Assembly (NCBI GenBank): GCA_016707425.1
Contig: JADJHU010000001.1
Span: 248,001 to 312,000 of the forward strand
Direction: 5' to 3'
DNA: 64,000 bases
From: Gammaproteobacteria bacterium
GTDB taxonomy: Bacteria > Pseudomonadota > Gammaproteobacteria > Steroidobacterales > Steroidobacteraceae
The notes beneath the pieces are model-generated. The model was not told where the DNA came from, made no database searches, and saw nothing but the letters and a program-made list of their open reading frames with translations. The position numbers were made by a program, and so were the translations under genes. Below are positions 62,401 through 64,000 of this stretch, one piece after another. How positions within the stretch are numbered: position 1 is the first letter of the stretch; the number at the start of each line of letters is the position of its first letter.

Positions 62401-62596
62401 CGAATTCACCCTGCTCGATGAGCGCCTTGCGCACCCGCTCGCGCAGCTCGGTGGCCGCCTTCCTCGTGAAGGTCGTGGCGAGCACACCTTGGGGTCGCAC
62501 CTGCCCGGAGCTCAGCCTCTCGTGCAGGATCTGCGTCAGGCGATAAGTCTTGCCGCTGCCGGCCCCGGCACTGACGAAGCTGAGCGTACCCACCAT
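59450..62596 (-). CDS. UvrD/Rep-like helicase-nuclease (AddA-like DNA repair protein)
   Basis: A 1048-residue SF1 helicase with a C-terminal nuclease. Walker A is SAGAGSGKTYRL, Ia TTFTRKAATELRERV, Walker B LLLVDEFQDTSPIQL, motif III VWVGDVKQAIYGFRGSD, V/VI region ILLDLEQ and LLYVSMTRARDHLIL. The RecB/AddA-type nuclease motif is near the end: HGRIDLLLETPEGWVLLDHK, then GGQLSLYAGAL. With the PD-(D/E)XK partner encoded 3 bases upstream it forms a RecBCD/AddAB-like end-processing complex. It is distinct from E. coli RecB in lacking a long N-terminal extension. Convergent with wrbA, 10 bases between stops. Confidence 0.9.
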   Translation of the reverse strand: MVGTLSFVSAGAGSGKTYRLTQILHERLSSGQVRPQGVLATTFTRKAATELRERVRKALIEQGEFALASAIGQARIGTVNSVCGGFLERFAFEAGLATVQRVLEETQSGLLVREAIDAVTDGDALQELVACARRLGIDSWEDTLKAILDQARASDIAPERLATFGARNAGELLAHFPAPVGEDLDALLLGALEVALPAIRKGASGKKNTHEYLDLAGQVQERIASGRAVWSDWLRLAKKDPEAGLKTLAQPVTHLAARVIEHPRLHQDIGRYLAALFALAARALDAYAQRKREFGVIDFVDQEHLFLRLLEKPAVVEVLAQELDLLLVDEFQDTSPIQLEVFVRLSRIARESVWVGDVKQAIYGFRGSDAELMKTLLAELPAMGGTREVLGQSRRSRPALVQLVNAAFGEAFSPGLSREEVVLAPVRREQLPEAALAHWMLDGANVVDRAAALAEGIRDLIASTYRIVDPASGVPRPAHYGDIAVLCKTNDRVQAVATALRRAGVPWATQQSGLLATPEAVLALACLRRFNDPRDTLASAEIVSLADCEEPESWLTDRLRYLADGGDSRQWREGEAGGHALLMRLARLRAQAPLLSPRAALELVIVQCELAERVLRWRRNALVGQVRLANLEALLALAQGYEDTCLARREPATVPGLILWLGEQAAAGLDLLAQPPVAAVTIMTHHAAKGLEWPIVILLDLEQEIRDRTWSVAACSQGAFDVKAPLRDRWIRCWPWPFGAQKKAGIADTIAQSPTGLRLRAEAIEEAKRLLYVSMTRARDHLILALPAKRGECEWLGLLEAPWLVPEAAGEALVLPDGSQLARAFRRFQAPAVPPAVAEPEASLRWFPGRERCTERLRATLLASAAAARPCTIVESVAIGERVRLAPATDMTALGNALHACLAAVCTDPAVPLDASQVARILEGFGLQGALAPAAVLRQLAALQAWIASRWPGCPQHAEVPIESVLSTGQVLHGRIDLLLETPEGWVLLDHKANPAPRERWVELTTEYGGQLSLYAGALARATGRAVAEAWLVLPVAAGAIRVSVGEA

Positions 62597-62599
62597 CGC

Positions 62600-64000
62600 T
62601 CAGTCCTCCCAGCCCGCGAGCCAGCGGTAGTCGTCGTAGTCCGCGCGCAGCGCCTCGGGCGCGAGAGCGGCCGCGGGCGCCGTGGATTCTGGCGTGGGCT
62701 CGATGCCCTCGACGGCGACTTCGATCGCGCCTGCATCGAGCTGCGAACGTCGCCATTGCCACGCGGCGATGAAGCGCTCCCACAGCAGCTCGAGACTTTC
62801 CGTGGCACGCGACGGCACGGCACTCGCCGCGGGAAAAAAGCGCTCGTCCAGCGCCAGCAGGCGCGCGGCCTCGAGGATGAAGTAGGCGACCCCCGGCCAT
62901 GCGCCCGTCTCCTGCTGCAGCAGCTGCGCATAGACGAGGAGCTGCAGGTGGCGATCCTCCACGAGGCGCTCCCTGTAGTGGTTGCCGCCCGACCACTTCA
63001 TGTCGACGATGGCCGACTCGCCGGAGCGCTTGCGCACCACGAGATCGGCAACGCCTTCAAGCTCACCGCCCCTGAAGCGGCCGGCGAGCGCGCGCTCCGG
63101 CTCGACCGCCTCGACGCCCGCGGCCACGAACTGCCGCTGCAGCACGGCGATCGCTTCCTGGACAGCATGGCGCAGCCGCTCGCAGTCGCCGCGCCGCCCC
63201 GGCAGGCGCAGCACCGCCCCCTCCTCGGCCACGACGGCCGCGAACTCGCGCGCGAACCAGGCCTGACGTGCGTCCTCGCCGAGCGCGAGTGCGCCCGGCA
63301 TGCGGAAGAAGCGCTCGATCAGCCGGTGTGCGAGATTGCCGTAGAGGCGATTCGTGTCGGCGACGCCCAGGAGGTTCGAGGGACTCAGCCGCGCGGCATA
63401 CTGCAGCACCCACTGATGCGGCGCGTTCAGGAAGACATCGAGGCTGGAATAGGATTCACGCGGGCGCGCCGGGATCTGCACCGTGCGCGGCAGCGTCCAC
63501 CAGCGCCGCCGGCGTGGCAGTGGCGCGTGGACGAGCGGCGGCAGGCCACTGCCGGCATCAGCGGCCAGGATATTCTCGAGCGCAACCGGCTGCACGCCGG
63601 CGGCAAGCCACTGGATCTCCTGCCACAACGGGTGCACCTCTGCCCCCTGCGGCGGCAGCACGAGCACGAGCTGTCGGCGCGCCTTCAGCACCGGTCTCAG
63701 CGCGTCCTCGCTGCGCCGCTGCAGCACCTCCGCGAGCGGCGGCAGCGCCACGCCCGCCTCCGCGAGCGAAGCGAGCTCGCGTGCGCTCCAAGGGTAGTGA
63801 GGCGGCAGCGCGGGTGCACCCATCTGCCACCAGATCACCCGATCGAAGGACTCAAGCAGCGCCCCGGGATCGGAGACAGACGGCACGCGCCCCACCTGCG
63901 CGTGCAGGGCAGAGTTCGGCGCACCTCGTGCCATGCACTGCGCCACCAGCGCCTCGAGCTCCGCTCGCGCGAGCGTGGACTCGCCACGTGCAGCAAATGC
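62600..64000 (-). CDS. AddB-like PD-(D/E)XK nuclease (5' end cut by window edge)
   Basis: The C-terminal 466 residues of a larger protein; the frame stays open to base 64000 (AFAARGESTLARAELEALVA at the edge). The part shown resembles the probable DNA-repair protein that accompanies AddA-like helicases in proteobacteria. A PD-(D/E)XK core is seen in EGVADLVVRKRSGESAIVDM followed by KWSGGNHYRERLVEDRHLQL, with an upstream YSSLDVFLNAPHQWVLQYAA that resembles AddB/RecB-family nuclease N-caps. I see no Fe-S Cys cluster in the visible part, unlike Bacillus AddB. Three bases separate its stop from the helicase ATG, indicating one operon. Confidence 0.82.
   Translation of the reverse strand, partial: AFAARGESTLARAELEALVAQCMARGAPNSALHAQVGRVPSVSDPGALLESFDRVIWWQMGAPALPPHYPWSARELASLAEAGVALPPLAEVLQRRSEDALRPVLKARRQLVLVLPPQGAEVHPLWQEIQWLAAGVQPVALENILAADAGSGLPPLVHAPLPRRRRWWTLPRTVQIPARPRESYSSLDVFLNAPHQWVLQYAARLSPSNLLGVADTNRLYGNLAHRLIERFFRMPGALALGEDARQAWFAREFAAVVAEEGAVLRLPGRRGDCERLRHAVQEAIAVLQRQFVAAGVEAVEPERALAGRFRGGELEGVADLVVRKRSGESAIVDMKWSGGNHYRERLVEDRHLQLLVYAQLLQQETGAWPGVAYFILEAARLLALDERFFPAASAVPSRATESLELLWERFIAAWQWRRSQLDAGAIEVAVEGIEPTPESTAPAAALAPEALRADYDDYRWLAGWED

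Overview
The window reads as chromosomal DNA from a GC-rich proteobacterium, most likely a gammaproteobacterium. Pointers are a DUF1820 protein, a FimT-PilV-PilW-PilX-PilY1 minor pilin set, a cbb3 oxidase operon, IspH-LspA-IleS-RibF and MurJ/RpsT organisation, and an MltF-type lytic transglycosylase. I do not assign a genus. Nearly every stretch is coding, genes overlap by 1-35 bases in operons, and no transposase, integrase, phage gene, CRISPR array or rRNA was seen. Three tRNA genes are present: Thr-CGT, Pro-CGG and Ser-CGA.

Layout. 0-2.8 kb: a cyclic-di-GMP sensor protein (GAF-PAS-PAS-GGDEF-EAL). 3-8.4 kb: a lipid/glycan group (ArnT-like glycosyltransferase, GT2, DUF374 acyltransferase) facing a divergent fatty acyl-AMP ligase with its own acyl-carrier domain. 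8.3-13.3 kb: OsmC protein, RND pump, membrane-fusion protein and a LAB_N membrane protein. 13.4-20.3 kb: tRNA-Thr, a Fur-family regulator and the minor-pilin/PilY1 operon. 20.3-30.4 kb: housekeeping genes (ispH, lspA, ileS, ribF, murJ, rpsT, obgE, rpmA, rplU, polyprenyl diphosphate synthase). 30.6-38.9 kb: tRNA-Pro, purL, DUF1820, a lone TagH-like FHA protein, then dapL-lysA for lysine and diaminopimelate by the aminotransferase route. 39-44.4 kb: TPR protein, tRNA-Ser, mltF, tadA, catalase.

44.4-59.4 kb is a respiratory and redox-defence block. It holds a nitric-oxide-reductase-type pair (large NorB with all haem and FeB ligands, a two-haem NorC and a small membrane partner), a thioredoxin-like protein, a cupin, two AhpD-like proteins, an SQR-like flavoprotein, ccoNOQP, a Rieske-FAD reductase, an ovothiol synthase (OvoA), an SDR and WrbA. 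Together these would let the cell respire at low oxygen, remove NO and peroxide, and keep a sulfur-based antioxidant. 59.4-64 kb: an AddAB-like helicase-nuclease pair, the second gene running off the end.

Caution: at least ten genes, several of them normally essential, are broken by single-base frame changes mostly beside G/C runs, and purL also lacks an internal block. This pattern fits sequence or assembly error better than gene decay, so I annotate those genes across both frames as single genes.
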